A stretch of DNA of 64,000 nucleotides from an uncultured Pseudomonadales bacterium. GTDB taxonomy: Bacteria; Pseudomonadota; Gammaproteobacteria; Pseudomonadales; Azotimanducaceae. Both the position numbers and the translations under genes were made by a program. Each line of letters starts with the position of its first letter. Position 1 is the first letter of the stretch. Of this stretch, positions 33,939 to 42,762 are shown one piece after another. Below the pieces are notes generated by a model. It made no database searches. It had not been told where the DNA came from and was given only the letters and a program-made list of their open reading frames with translations. The stretch spans positions 2,604,001 through 2,668,000 of the forward strand of contig CATOTI010000002.1 of the NCBI GenBank assembly GCA_951813295.1, in the 5' to 3' direction.

Positions 33939-35504
33939 ATGATGAAATGGCTCAAGTGGAGTCTCGTCGCACTTCTATCGCTCATCGTTGGCGGTTTTGC
34001 GGTCGGATACTACTTCCTCCAAAACTTCGTCGCGGACATCTACGTCCCGCTATTCGCGGACAACTGCGCAGGTTGTCACGGCGACGATCTCAGTGGCACG
34101 GAACGCGGGCCCGATTTGCTGGCAAGCGATCTGGCGGGCGGCGATAGCGTTCATGAGCTGATCAGGAGTGTGGGCCTCGCTCACGATGTCAACGCTGCCG
34201 AGCGGATTGCGTTGCACCTCAGCGATGTCGAGATCAGGGGCCTGGCGATGTACATCGGCGAGCGACGCAAGGGGATGCGATTCGCCGAGTTCCAATTCGA
34301 TAAAGCGCTGTCAGTGCCCGCGGAACCTCTCGTCAGCGAAGAGCATGACTTCACCGTTGAACGCTTCGCTTCCGGCATGGGGACGCGGCCGTTCAGCATC
34401 GCGCCGCTACCCGACGGTTCGTTCCTCCTGACCGAAAAGGAAAAAGGCTTGTTCGTGATTTCGGCGGACGGCGAACTGTCGGGTCCGATTCAAGGCACGC
34501 CGGAAACCGGCTACAGCATGAACGTCCGCGGTGTCCAGATGGGCCTCGGCTGGTTGTTGGACGTAGCGCCACATCCGCGCTTCGATGAGAACGGTTGGAT
34601 CTACCTGCACTACACGGATTTCTGCCAGGCGCGGTGCGCGATGCCCGACGAGTCGGGTTTCACGCCGAAATCGATGAACCGGCTCGATCGCGGCCGTATC
34701 AGAGATGGCCGATGGGTCGATGTAGAAAACATCTGGCGGGCGGAAATCGAGCACTACTCGCTCGCGGCGGACACCGGTGCGGGTGGGCGCCTCGCCTTTG
34801 ATGACGAAGCGCACGTGTTCTTTTCGGTTGGCATCAGATTGGATGATCCGAGGTATCCACAATCGCTCGAGGTGCCGTACGGCAAGATCCACCGCATGAA
34901 CGACGACGGGTCGGTGCCCGAGGATAATCCCTTGGTGCTGTCGGGCCTCGTCCCTGCCGATGCGCCGGCGTCGCTTCGCTCGATCTGGACGTACGGCCAC
35001 CGGAGCCCACAAGGATTGGAGTGGAATCCGGTTCGCAAACGGGTCTGGGAAGCCGAAATGGGTCCGCGTGGGGGCGATGAGATCAATGAGCTGCACGCGG
35101 GCAAAAACTACGGCTGGCCCTATCACTCGCTGGGATTGGAATACACAGGCGTCGCGGTCGCCCGCAATGAAGCCCACGGCATCGAGTTCGATGTCGACAG
35201 TGTCGAGCAGACGTTGGTCGATTTCACGCCATCGCCCGCGATCTCCAGCTTCGCGTTCTACCGCGGTGATGTATTCCCCGGCTGGCGGAACGACGTATTG
35301 CTCGGATCCTTGAAAGGAACTTCGCTGTTTCGACTGGAATTCGACGGGGACGAGTTCGTTCACCGGGAGACCTTGATCGACGGTCTTGCACGAATTCGCG
35401 ATGTAGAGATCGGCTTTGATGGGTTCGTCTACCTCGTGCTCGAGAACGAGGCCGGCGGCGAGGTCGTCCGGCTGGTGCCGAAGCCTGGGGCGATCGCGGG
35501 GTAG
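33939..35504 (+). CDS. Membrane-anchored cytochrome c and PQQ-type sugar dehydrogenase fusion
   Basis: 521 residues. A membrane helix (about 7-28) anchors a small cytochrome c domain with Cys43-A-G-Cys46-His47; Met139 is a possible second ligand. From about 130 to the end is a beta-propeller of the soluble glucose/sorbosone dehydrogenase (GSDH) family: 'GLGWLLDVAPHPRFDENGWIYLHYT', 'TYGHRSPQGLEWNP...WEAEMGPRGGDEINELHAGKNYGWP', which carries the PQQ and calcium contacts of the family. The fusion would pass electrons from sugar oxidation directly to a heme. GGGAG lies before the ATG. An alternative ATG at 33942 is equivalent. Confidence 0.85.
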   Translation: MMKWLKWSLVALLSLIVGGFAVGYYFLQNFVADIYVPLFADNCAGCHGDDLSGTERGPDLLASDLAGGDSVHELIRSVGLAHDVNAAERIALHLSDVEIRGLAMYIGERRKGMRFAEFQFDKALSVPAEPLVSEEHDFTVERFASGMGTRPFSIAPLPDGSFLLTEKEKGLFVISADGELSGPIQGTPETGYSMNVRGVQMGLGWLLDVAPHPRFDENGWIYLHYTDFCQARCAMPDESGFTPKSMNRLDRGRIRDGRWVDVENIWRAEIEHYSLAADTGAGGRLAFDDEAHVFFSVGIRLDDPRYPQSLEVPYGKIHRMNDDGSVPEDNPLVLSGLVPADAPASLRSIWTYGHRSPQGLEWNPVRKRVWEAEMGPRGGDEINELHAGKNYGWPYHSLGLEYTGVAVARNEAHGIEFDVDSVEQTLVDFTPSPAISSFAFYRGDVFPGWRNDVLLGSLKGTSLFRLEFDGDEFVHRETLIDGLARIRDVEIGFDGFVYLVLENEAGGEVVRLVPKPGAIAG

Positions 35505-35540
35505 CCGACGTCGACGCCAAGGTCGCTTCGGCGCGGCTGT

Positions 35541-35888
35541 TTACGGCCGCGTGATCGTCTCGAAGCAGCCGAGGATCAGGCGGCCGGGATCGAAAGGTGG
35601 CTCGCCGCCGGTATCGAGCACGCCATCGGCGTGGATCTTGTCCTCGGACGCATAGAACGTCTCCTTGTCCGGCCACGTTTGCCAGGAAACGGCGATTTTT
35701 TCGCCTTCCTTCGCGTCGACGGCCTTCCGATAGTCCGTGCGTTTACCCGCCGGGACGAAATCCTCCCAGACGTCCAGCACCTCGAGGCAGCCATAGCGTT
35801 TGAAGATGGCCGCGCTCATCGCCGCCCATTCGACGTAGGCGTCGTACCGATTCGCGGGAACGGGAATGATGGTGACGGAGACGTACAT
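35541..35888 (-). CDS. DUF1428 (YbaA-like) protein
   Basis: 115 residues aligned over the whole length with the DUF1428 / E. coli YbaA family: 'IIPVPANRYDAYVEWAAMSAAIFKRYGCLEVLDVWEDFVPAGKRTDYRKAVDAKEGEKIAVSW', ending 'FDPGRLILGCFETI'. The fold is a dimeric alpha-beta barrel like ABM/EthD proteins; the function is unknown. GAGGT lies 7 nt before the ATG. It converges with the sugar dehydrogenase gene (36 nt). Confidence 0.88.
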   Translation of the reverse strand: MYVSVTIIPVPANRYDAYVEWAAMSAAIFKRYGCLEVLDVWEDFVPAGKRTDYRKAVDAKEGEKIAVSWQTWPDKETFYASEDKIHADGVLDTGGEPPFDPGRLILGCFETITRP

Positions 35889-36152
35889 GGTTAGACCTCG
35901 AGGGCATCCGTTCTACGACTCGAAGACCTTAAGTATCCAAGGTATCGAAATCGAGCCGGTCGTTCGGGTAGGCGCACCAGCAGGAAGTAGTGCACCAACG
36001 CCGAGAGCGTCGCGCCGGCGGTATTCGGTGTAGACATCACCATAGCGACGCACCGAGGGTCGAGACGCCGTAGCGGCGCAGCGTCGACAGATCGGTGATC
36101 ATAAAGTGAGCTCAGGGGGATTGATGGGTGTGCGGTACCGGCCGTCGATGAA
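35889..36152. other. 264-nt intergenic region, nothing recognised
   Basis: It separates the divergent DUF1428 and YkvI-like genes and must hold both promoters. A minus-strand frame across it (35891-36160) has no recognisable family, no ribosome-binding site and runs straight through the upstream region of DUF1428, so I do not call it. No convincing hairpin or direct repeat was seen. Confidence 0.5.
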
Positions 36153-37262
36153 GTGGACATGGCGTTGATGGGGAGCCGAACGCGAGCCTTGTTGGTGCCC
36201 GCGGCGGTTTTCCAGTCGGTCCTGATCGGTGGTGGCTACGGAACGGGGCGCGAAGCGGTCGAATATCTCACCCAGGCGGGTCCGGGCGGCGGGTTCGTGG
36301 CGGTAGCGATCTACTTTCTGACGATCACCGCGGTGCTCGCCGCGACTTTCGAGTTCGCGCGGCGCTTTCGTACCTACGACTACCGGCATTTCTTCAAGGC
36401 GCTCCTGGGCAAGGCCTGGTGGCTCTTCGAAGTGCTGGCGATTTTGCTGATGACCCTCGTACTCGCGGTGGTGATCTCGGCGGCCAGTACGATGATCGAG
36501 GATTGGCTGGGTGTACCGCCGGTCGCGACCGCCGCGGGGGTCATCCTGATCACGATCGTGGTGATTTTCCTTGGCCGGACAGTCGTCGAGAACGTGCTCA
36601 GCGTATGGGCGGTCTTCTTCAGTGCGTTCGTCATCTTCCTCGCGGTGCTCGCGTTCTTTTCGAGCGACGCTGGTGGCACGGTGGTTTCCGAACAATGGGC
36701 ACTAGGTGCCGGCAAGGGACTGCAGTACGCGCTCTACAACATTGCCGCGATTCCGATCCTGCTCTACACGGTGAGCGCGCTCGAGAGTCGCCGCGAAGCG
36801 ATCACGGCGGCCTGTTTGGCGGGGATCGCCGGGGCGTTTCCCGCACTGCTCATGCACTTGATGTTTCTGCCGCATGCGCCCGCCATTCTCGCGGAAGCCC
36901 TGCCGATGTTGACGGCGATCGAGGCGCTCGAGTTTGCGCCGCTCATGCCGATCTACGTGCTACTCCTGGTCGGCACGATCGTGCATACGGCGATCGGTGT
37001 GCTGGAGGGCGTCATTCAGCGTATCGACGGGTGGCGTCTGGATCAGGGGCGCGCGCCGTTGAAGTCGATTCACCGAGGCGTGCTGGTCGGCGCTGTTTTG
37101 ACGGCGAGCAGTGCGGCAGCCGGGTTCGGTGTCATCGCCCTCATCGCGAGCGGCTACGGCACGCTCGCCTGGGGATTCATGGTCGTCTACGCCCTGCCGG
37201 TGTTGACGATCGGCGTGTGGCGGATCGTGAGAGCCGAGGATCCAGGAGAGATGGAGACCTAG
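36153..37262 (+). CDS. YkvI-like polytopic membrane protein
   Basis: 369 residues with about 10 hydrophobic segments and no signal peptide. The N-terminus 'VPAAVFQSVLIGGGYGTGREAVEYLTQAGPGGGF' contains the conserved 'GGGYGTGRE' of the YkvI family (COG3949), which is distantly related to LeuT-fold amino acid transporters. The middle has 'YNIAAIPILLYTVSALESRREAITAACLAGIAGAFPALLMHLMFL'. Transport of an unknown solute is inferred. The start is not settled: GTG 36153, ATG 36159 and ATG 36168 are all in frame with weak sites. Confidence 0.83.
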   Translation: MDMALMGSRTRALLVPAAVFQSVLIGGGYGTGREAVEYLTQAGPGGGFVAVAIYFLTITAVLAATFEFARRFRTYDYRHFFKALLGKAWWLFEVLAILLMTLVLAVVISAASTMIEDWLGVPPVATAAGVILITIVVIFLGRTVVENVLSVWAVFFSAFVIFLAVLAFFSSDAGGTVVSEQWALGAGKGLQYALYNIAAIPILLYTVSALESRREAITAACLAGIAGAFPALLMHLMFLPHAPAILAEALPMLTAIEALEFAPLMPIYVLLLVGTIVHTAIGVLEGVIQRIDGWRLDQGRAPLKSIHRGVLVGAVLTASSAAAGFGVIALIASGYGTLAWGFMVVYALPVLTIGVWRIVRAEDPGEMET

Positions 37263-37357
37263 TCATTCGGGCCCGAACGCGTCTGGCTAGACCTCACGCG
37301 TCCGGCGCCGCATCGGCTCGATCGCGGATAGGGTTCGCCGATGGCCGTGATTTCGCC

Positions 37358-37386
37358 TTGATACCGTCGACGCAAATAGATGTCAT
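37358..37386 (+). promoter_or_regulatory. Possible sigma-70 promoter for the GST-like gene
   Basis: TTGATA at 37358-37363 and TGTCAT at 37381-37386 are separated by 17 nt and end 30 nt before the ATG at 37417. The −10 element is only four of six matches, so this is tentative. Confidence 0.35.
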
Positions 37387-37416
37387 CGTGCGTGACAAGA
37401 CTCAAAGGAACTCGAG

Positions 37417-38448
37417 ATGAGTGACGTCCTTCCGATCAAGGGATCGCCCGGCTCTCCCTACACCCGCAAGATGCTGGCGCTGTTGCGTTTTCGCCGTATC
37501 CCATACCGCTTCATGCAAGGCGGGCGGGACTCGGGCGATCTACCGGCACCGAAGGTGAGCCTGGTTCCGGTCTGCTATTTCGAGGGTGACGACGGTGAGT
37601 TCGAGGCGGAAGTCGACAGCACGCCGATCATTCGCCGGCTCGAGGATGAGTATTTCGGGCGCTCGGTCATTCCGGTCGATCCGGCCGCCGCGTTCTTGAA
37701 CTATCTCTTCGAGGACTACGGCGACGAATGGCTCACCAAGGCGATGTTCCACTATCGGTGGTACTACGACGCCGACATCGAGATGGCGGGTTCAGTGCTG
37801 CCGCACTACGCGGACGTGTCGCGTCCGGACGAAGAGATGCTTGCCGCGAAGAAGATGTTTTCGGAGCGCCAGATCGGCCGGCTCTATGTCGTCGGGTCGA
37901 ACGACACGACCGCACCCGTCATCGAGGCGAGCTACAAGCGCTTCATGGGTGTCCTGAACGCACACCTAAAGATCTATCCCTTCATCATGGGCGCGCGACC
38001 GGGCTCGGCGGACTTCGCCTGTTTCGGCCAACTCACGCAACTTGCCCAGTTCGATCCGACCCCCGCCGCGATTGCCGCCCGGGAGTTCCCGAGAATCCAT
38101 GCGTGGGTGAGCAAGATGGAGGATCTCTGTGGGGTCGAAGTCACGGATGATGGATTCGTCGATGTCGACGACCTGCCGGAGACGCTCACCGCACTCTTGA
38201 AGGAGATCGGACGGACCTACGTGCCGGTCATGCTGGCCAACGGCGAAGCGCTCGATCAGGGTCTCGAACGCGCGGAGACGACGGTCGAAGGCGAAGCATG
38301 GGTGCAGGAACCGTTTCCCTACCAAGGCAAGTGTTTGCAGTGGCTCAGGATCGAATACGCGCGTTTGTCGGATACCGATCGCGAGCGGGTCGATGCGGTA
38401 CTCGAAGGTACCGGGTGTGAGGCCCTCGTTCTTGGAATGGCGTCATGA
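37417..38448 (+). CDS. Glutathione S-transferase-like protein with long C-terminal extension
   Basis: 343 residues. The first 85 form a thioredoxin-like N-domain: 'IKGSPGSPYTRKMLALLRFRRIPYRF', then 'KVSLVPVCYFEGDD' with the cis-Pro loop and 'DSTPIIRRLEDEY', the glutathione-binding E/D-S/T motif. A GST C-domain follows ('GSADFACFGQLTQLAQFDP'). The last 100 residues go beyond normal GST length (about 220) and are unassigned. The four-base overlap ATGA couples it to the next gene, an unknown membrane protein. Confidence 0.82.
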   Translation: MSDVLPIKGSPGSPYTRKMLALLRFRRIPYRFMQGGRDSGDLPAPKVSLVPVCYFEGDDGEFEAEVDSTPIIRRLEDEYFGRSVIPVDPAAAFLNYLFEDYGDEWLTKAMFHYRWYYDADIEMAGSVLPHYADVSRPDEEMLAAKKMFSERQIGRLYVVGSNDTTAPVIEASYKRFMGVLNAHLKIYPFIMGARPGSADFACFGQLTQLAQFDPTPAAIAAREFPRIHAWVSKMEDLCGVEVTDDGFVDVDDLPETLTALLKEIGRTYVPVMLANGEALDQGLERAETTVEGEAWVQEPFPYQGKCLQWLRIEYARLSDTDRERVDAVLEGTGCEALVLGMAS

Positions 38449-39071
38449 CGAGGACGCGCTGGGTTTGGCTCGTCTGCGGCGTGATCTACGTCGTCTTCTT
38501 CAGTTGGTACACCTCGTTCGGTGGGCCGCTGACCGACGAGGAGATCGAAACCTATCTCGGCGAATTCGCCAATCGAACGCCTGCGCCGACCCCGGCAGCA
38601 ATGGCTTCGCTTCGCGAATTCATGGAAGCCGACACGGGCGACGACTTCGTGATGTTGAACGTCATCGACATGTTCGAAACGCCTTTACCGATCGAAGGCG
38701 TCGAGCCCGGCGAAACGAGTAGCCAGGTGTTGGATAAGTACATGGCTTACATGTACCCGGCACTTTTCTCGCGGGCCTGCCATCCGGTTGCCTTCGGTAC
38801 AGCGGCCCATCAGGCGATGGATCTCATGAACGCGCCGGGGATGGGGGCTTGGACGAGCGGCGCGCTGATGCGTTATCGCAGCCGGCGTGACCTCTTCGAG
38901 ATTTCGAGCAATCCAGCGTTCCAGGGATCACATGACTTCAAGGTCGCCGCGATGGCGAAGACGATCGCTTTTCCGCTCGATCCCTGGTTCCACTTCGGCG
39001 ACCCGCGGCTATTGCTGGCGTTTGTGCTCGGCATCGTGGCGACGGGTCTGTCCTGGCGGTTCAAGCGGTAA
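38445..39071 (+). CDS. Unknown protein with two membrane helices flanking a DUF1330/ABM-like domain
   Basis: 208 residues. One membrane helix lies at about 5-25 ('WVWLVCGVIYVVFFSWY') and one at the C-terminus (about 183-204). In between, 'FVMLNVIDMFE...VLDKYMAYMYPALFSRACHPVAFGTA...WTSGALMRYRSRRDLFEISSNPAFQGSHDFKVAAMAKTIAFPLDP' has the shape of the DUF1330/EthD-type ferredoxin-like fold ('FVMLN', 'LFExxSNPxFQ', repeated aromatic spacing). I infer a periplasmic domain held by two helices. No named family is recognised. Its start ATG overlaps the GST stop. Confidence 0.7.
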   Translation: MTRTRWVWLVCGVIYVVFFSWYTSFGGPLTDEEIETYLGEFANRTPAPTPAAMASLREFMEADTGDDFVMLNVIDMFETPLPIEGVEPGETSSQVLDKYMAYMYPALFSRACHPVAFGTAAHQAMDLMNAPGMGAWTSGALMRYRSRRDLFEISSNPAFQGSHDFKVAAMAKTIAFPLDPWFHFGDPRLLLAFVLGIVATGLSWRFKR

Positions 39072-39085
39072 GGGGTGAAGCCGGC

Positions 39086-40792
39086 CTAGTTGCTCCAATA
39101 GGCGAATTCGTCGTCCGGCTGGTCCGGTTGCGACAGATCGCGGTCGACGTTGATGGGCATTGCGGCCGTCGATGGCCAGCGCGGTGCCATCTGTTCGGCA
39201 TTGTGCGCATCGAGCACGGCGCGTAGCCGGTCGGCAATCGCGGGCTCTTGGTCGAGGAAGTCGTCACGTTCGGGGTTGGCGCTTGCCAAATCGAAGAGCC
39301 ATTCCTGGCGCGCGCCGCCTGGTGGCGCGCTCACCATCAGTTTCCAGCGCGCATCCCGCACGGCCTGAGCGGCACCGCTGCGGAAAAAGAGATATTCGTG
39401 TGGCGTACCCGGATCCGTTGTCGTCGCGTCGCCGTCTTCACCGTCCAAAGCCGATGACGCGGGCGGGACGAAAGCTGCGAGATCGACACCGTCCATCTTG
39501 CGATCATCGGGGAGTGGCGCGCCACCGGCAGCGGCAGCCGTCGCGAACATGTCGACATGGTGCACCGGTGCCTCGATCGTCGTGCCGGCGGGAAAGCGTG
39601 CCGGCCATCGAGCGAGGAACGGCGCCCGGATGCCGCCTTCGAAGAGGGTGATCTTCCAGCCGCGATACGGCGCGTTGACGTCGGGTAACCCGATATACCC
39701 CGCGCCGCCGTTGTCGGAGGTGAACAGCACAAGGGTGTTTTCGTCGAGCCCGTTGTCCTCGAGCGCCTGCATCACCTCACCGACGCCGCGGTCGAGGGCG
39801 CGGATCATGGCCGCGTAGACGCGCTGACGATGGAGTTCGATGTGGTCGAGCGCGTCGTAGTCTTCCTTCGACGCCTGCAGCGGCGTGTGCGGTGCCCAGT
39901 GGGCCAGGTAGAGGAAAAACGGTCGATCCTTGTTTGCCTCGATCGCCGCGACGGCTTCGTTGGTGTAGTAATCGGTCAGGTACTCGGGTGGTTCGAACGC
40001 GGGGCCGCCGTTGAAACTCGCGGCGAAGCGCATGGCCGCCCAGAGGAACCGGTCGATGGGGTCGAATTGCTGGCGCGCTTGAACGACCGTCTCGTCGTCG
40101 AGCCGACCGTAGAGCCCGCTGGCCATGAAGAGACTTTCGTCGAACCCCTGATCGTTGGGCGCCATGCCGTTCGTAGTACCGAGGTGCCACTTGCCGATGT
40201 GGATCGTCTGGTAGTCCTGTTCCTTCAAGAGCTCGGCAATCGTGATCTCGGAGGGCGGCATGCCCATTTCGGAAAACTCGAGTGAAGCCGACTCGGTGTT
40301 CGGGATCGACGGCGGCTGCAACGGCCGATCGATGGTCGTGCTGATCAAACTCATCATCGGCATCATCGTGGATGGCGTCGGCGTGAACTCGAACCCGAAA
40401 CGTGTGCCGTAGCGCCCGGACATCAGCGCCGCGCGTGACGGCGCACATGTGCCATTGGCGGCATAACCCTGGCTGAAGTTGACCCCGTCTGCCGCGAGTG
40501 CGTCGATGTTCGGTGTCGCGATCGTCGCGGTCGCGCCGCCGTTCATGCTGAGATCGTTCCAGCCGAGGTCGTCCGCGAGGATGAGAACGATATTGGGTGG
40601 TCGATCGGCGGCCGCTCGGGAATCGACCCCCGTCGACCAGATCACGGTCTGTGTCGGAGAAACGGGAACCTGGTTCGCCATCATTCGTTGCACGCCCCAG
40701 AGCGCGATTTCGACGCGGAAGATCCAACCGACGCCGAGAACGACGCCGAGAATGGCCAACGTCGACCACAGAACCTTCTGCCATGTCGGCAT
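39086..40792 (-). CDS. Membrane-anchored arylsulfatase family (formylglycine) sulfatase
   Basis: 568 residues. A helix at about 8-25 anchors or exports it. 'PPNIVLILADDLGWND' gives the calcium ligands (Asp74, Asp75), and 'CAPSRAALMSGR' (Cys116) is the site where Cys is oxidised to formylglycine, the sulfatase nucleophile. 'IHIGKWHLG' and 'SDNGG' complete the type I sulfatase signatures. It removes sulfate esters from sugars, lipids or small molecules outside the cytoplasm; marine bacteria often have many. No formylglycine-generating enzyme is in the window. It follows the DUF3604 gene by 84 nt. Confidence 0.9.
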   Translation of the reverse strand: MPTWQKVLWSTLAILGVVLGVGWIFRVEIALWGVQRMMANQVPVSPTQTVIWSTGVDSRAAADRPPNIVLILADDLGWNDLSMNGGATATIATPNIDALAADGVNFSQGYAANGTCAPSRAALMSGRYGTRFGFEFTPTPSTMMPMMSLISTTIDRPLQPPSIPNTESASLEFSEMGMPPSEITIAELLKEQDYQTIHIGKWHLGTTNGMAPNDQGFDESLFMASGLYGRLDDETVVQARQQFDPIDRFLWAAMRFAASFNGGPAFEPPEYLTDYYTNEAVAAIEANKDRPFFLYLAHWAPHTPLQASKEDYDALDHIELHRQRVYAAMIRALDRGVGEVMQALEDNGLDENTLVLFTSDNGGAGYIGLPDVNAPYRGWKITLFEGGIRAPFLARWPARFPAGTTIEAPVHHVDMFATAAAAGGAPLPDDRKMDGVDLAAFVPPASSALDGEDGDATTTDPGTPHEYLFFRSGAAQAVRDARWKLMVSAPPGGARQEWLFDLASANPERDDFLDQEPAIADRLRAVLDAHNAEQMAPRWPSTAAMPINVDRDLSQPDQPDDEFAYWSN

Positions 40793-40876
40793 CGCTACCT
40801 CTCCTTGATTGGCGAGCGAAAGATCGCGCAGCGTTGATACGCCTTGAAAGCGAACATCTCGCGGGTCATTGCCGCG

Positions 40877-42757
40877 CTAAGGCCGCACCCAGATGGGCGA
40901 CGACCACGCGCGGTGTTGCACGGTCGCGGGTACGTCTTCGGGAACTTCGATGTCAGCGCTATTGGCCAACCACGTTGTCCATCGACAGCTCGGATTCTCG
41001 AACACGCGGACGTAGTAGAAGGCGTTCTGATCGGGGTCGAAATCCAGGTCGGTGAACGACGTCTGGAGTTCGGCGGCGCCCGACTGATCGGCGCGCGTAC
41101 AAGTGGCGGTATCGACGCTGGCGATCGTCGCCGGACAACGACCGTTTTCATCGGGCGTTCGACCTCCCGAGCAGATCAAGTCGCGTAGGGACTGACGTTT
41201 CTCGCCGTCCTCGATCCAGCCCTTGATGACCTGCACGCGGTCGAGGGTGGCGCTGTCGGGATCCTGGAGCGCCCAGACCCAGAACGTGGGCGCGGTTGCG
41301 CCACGATAGTCGTCGCCCATGGGCACGCCGTTCTGGTCTGCAAGCGAAAGAGGTTCGTTCGTCGCGTCGATGGAATCGAGATCACCTGCGAAGAATCGCA
41401 GACGGATCCGAGAGCCGCTTGTCGCATAAGCCTCGCGCCGATCGAGCGCATCGAAGATGTCGGCGCGCGTATTCGATTCGGCCCAGACGGCGGCCAGGCC
41501 ACCTTCGCTGATCCGCCGCATCGGCCCGACGACCAGGTGATGGAGGCCGAACACGTTTCGGACCGCGTCCGCATCGCCGTAGGCACCAGCGAATCGTGAT
41601 GCGCGTTCTGCGTCGGTGTTGCCCGGATCGGACGTATGCGTGTCGGTCGAGCCGATCATGCCGAGTTTGAACGGATTCTCGGCACCGGTGCTCGCGAGTT
41701 GGATACCGTCGAGCAGGGCGTTACGGACGAACGAAGATTCGACGGCGCAGCGGCCCAACTGCCCTTCAGCGCAAGGTGGAAAGAGGATGCCGTAGTCGCA
41801 GTCCTCGTCTGCCGCGCCAACGCCGATCTGGCACTCCGACGTTCCTTTTTGTTGGGTCACTTCGACCAGCCGGTCGATCCGAACGCGACGTTCGATGTCC
41901 TCGGGCGTGTAGGCCGAGCCGTCTTCGTCGGTTCGCGAGAACGTCATGCCCCACGAGTAGTTCGTGTTGTGTGGGATCGTCAGGACGCGACAGTCGCCTG
42001 TGCAGGTGTCGTCGAGCTGGCGGAAAAAATCCGCTTGCCCCGCCACATCGTTCGATGACACGGCGTGCGGAATCACTTCGGAGCCGCGAAAGATCACGTT
42101 CCGATGCAGCATGCCGAACTCCGGCAGGAGCGACGAAAACTCGTAACCAATCAGCGCCGTGAATGTCCCCGGGTCGTCGAATTGGTTGGCGACGGCTTGC
42201 ACGCGTTGCCAGGTCGTTCGCGCGTTGGCGAGGCAGACGTCGACATCGGCGCAGAGTCGGGGGTTTCGCACGGCCGGGCGAGCCGTACCGCGCTCGAAGG
42301 CCTCGCGGAAGTAATCCATGTTGCCGGGCTGCGGATTGCGCATATCGACGCAGGCGTCGGTCTCATATTGCGGGTTCTGCGGGTCGGTGCACGACGCAAT
42401 CGCACCGAAGCCCTCCGCGTGATCGGTGAGCGCGACGAAATCGAGTGGTCGATCGAGTTGCGTAACGACCCCGGTCGGCAATGCCACCGCCTCCCCGCGA
42501 GCGAATCGATATGCATCGGTCGGCCCCACGCGGTTGCGGCCCGAATAGGCGTCGGTGGACCAGCTCGTGTGCACGTGGAGATCGCCGAAAAAGACGTCGC
42601 GCTGCGGATTACCAGTGATCGCGGCCGCGGGTGTTTCGGGCGGCGCCTCCGGTTCGACCGGCGTCGCGGGAGCTTGGGTGCTCGTCTCACTGCAAGCGGC
42701 CAGCGCGAAGCCGATGACGATGGGGATCCAGAATCGTTGCGTCATTGTCAAACTCAT
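40877..42757 (-). CDS. DUF3604 (PHP-like) lipoprotein
   Basis: 626 residues. The N-terminus ends in a lipobox 'FALAACSE', so Cys is lipidated and the protein sits in the envelope. DUF3604 starts with 'DVFFGDLHVHTSWSTDAYSGRNRVGPTDAYRFARG', a PHP-like HxH metal site, and continues through 'DFVALTDHAEGFG', 'FSSLLPEFGMLHRNVIF' and 'GMIGSTDTHTSDPG', each offering further metal ligands. The family is presumed to be metal-dependent phosphoesterase-like hydrolases but lacks firm biochemistry. The start may be ATG 42757 or ATG 42745; it lies 5 nt after the selenoprotein stop, so it is probably translationally coupled. Confidence 0.88.
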   Translation of the reverse strand: MSLTMTQRFWIPIVIGFALAACSETSTQAPATPVEPEAPPETPAAAITGNPQRDVFFGDLHVHTSWSTDAYSGRNRVGPTDAYRFARGEAVALPTGVVTQLDRPLDFVALTDHAEGFGAIASCTDPQNPQYETDACVDMRNPQPGNMDYFREAFERGTARPAVRNPRLCADVDVCLANARTTWQRVQAVANQFDDPGTFTALIGYEFSSLLPEFGMLHRNVIFRGSEVIPHAVSSNDVAGQADFFRQLDDTCTGDCRVLTIPHNTNYSWGMTFSRTDEDGSAYTPEDIERRVRIDRLVEVTQQKGTSECQIGVGAADEDCDYGILFPPCAEGQLGRCAVESSFVRNALLDGIQLASTGAENPFKLGMIGSTDTHTSDPGNTDAERASRFAGAYGDADAVRNVFGLHHLVVGPMRRISEGGLAAVWAESNTRADIFDALDRREAYATSGSRIRLRFFAGDLDSIDATNEPLSLADQNGVPMGDDYRGATAPTFWVWALQDPDSATLDRVQVIKGWIEDGEKRQSLRDLICSGGRTPDENGRCPATIASVDTATCTRADQSGAAELQTSFTDLDFDPDQNAFYYVRVFENPSCRWTTWLANSADIEVPEDVPATVQHRAWSSPIWVRP

Positions 42758-42762
42758 TCAGA

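Noticed and set aside
34407..35363. A 318-codon minus-strand frame
   Set aside because: It lies entirely inside the sugar dehydrogenase gene and has no recognisable domain.
35891..36160. A minus-strand frame upstream of the DUF1428 gene
   Set aside because: No domain or ribosome-binding site, and it fills the only promoter space between divergent genes.
36419..37420. A 333-codon plus-strand frame overlapping the YkvI-like gene
   Set aside because: It is a frame shadow of the membrane protein gene with random-looking composition.
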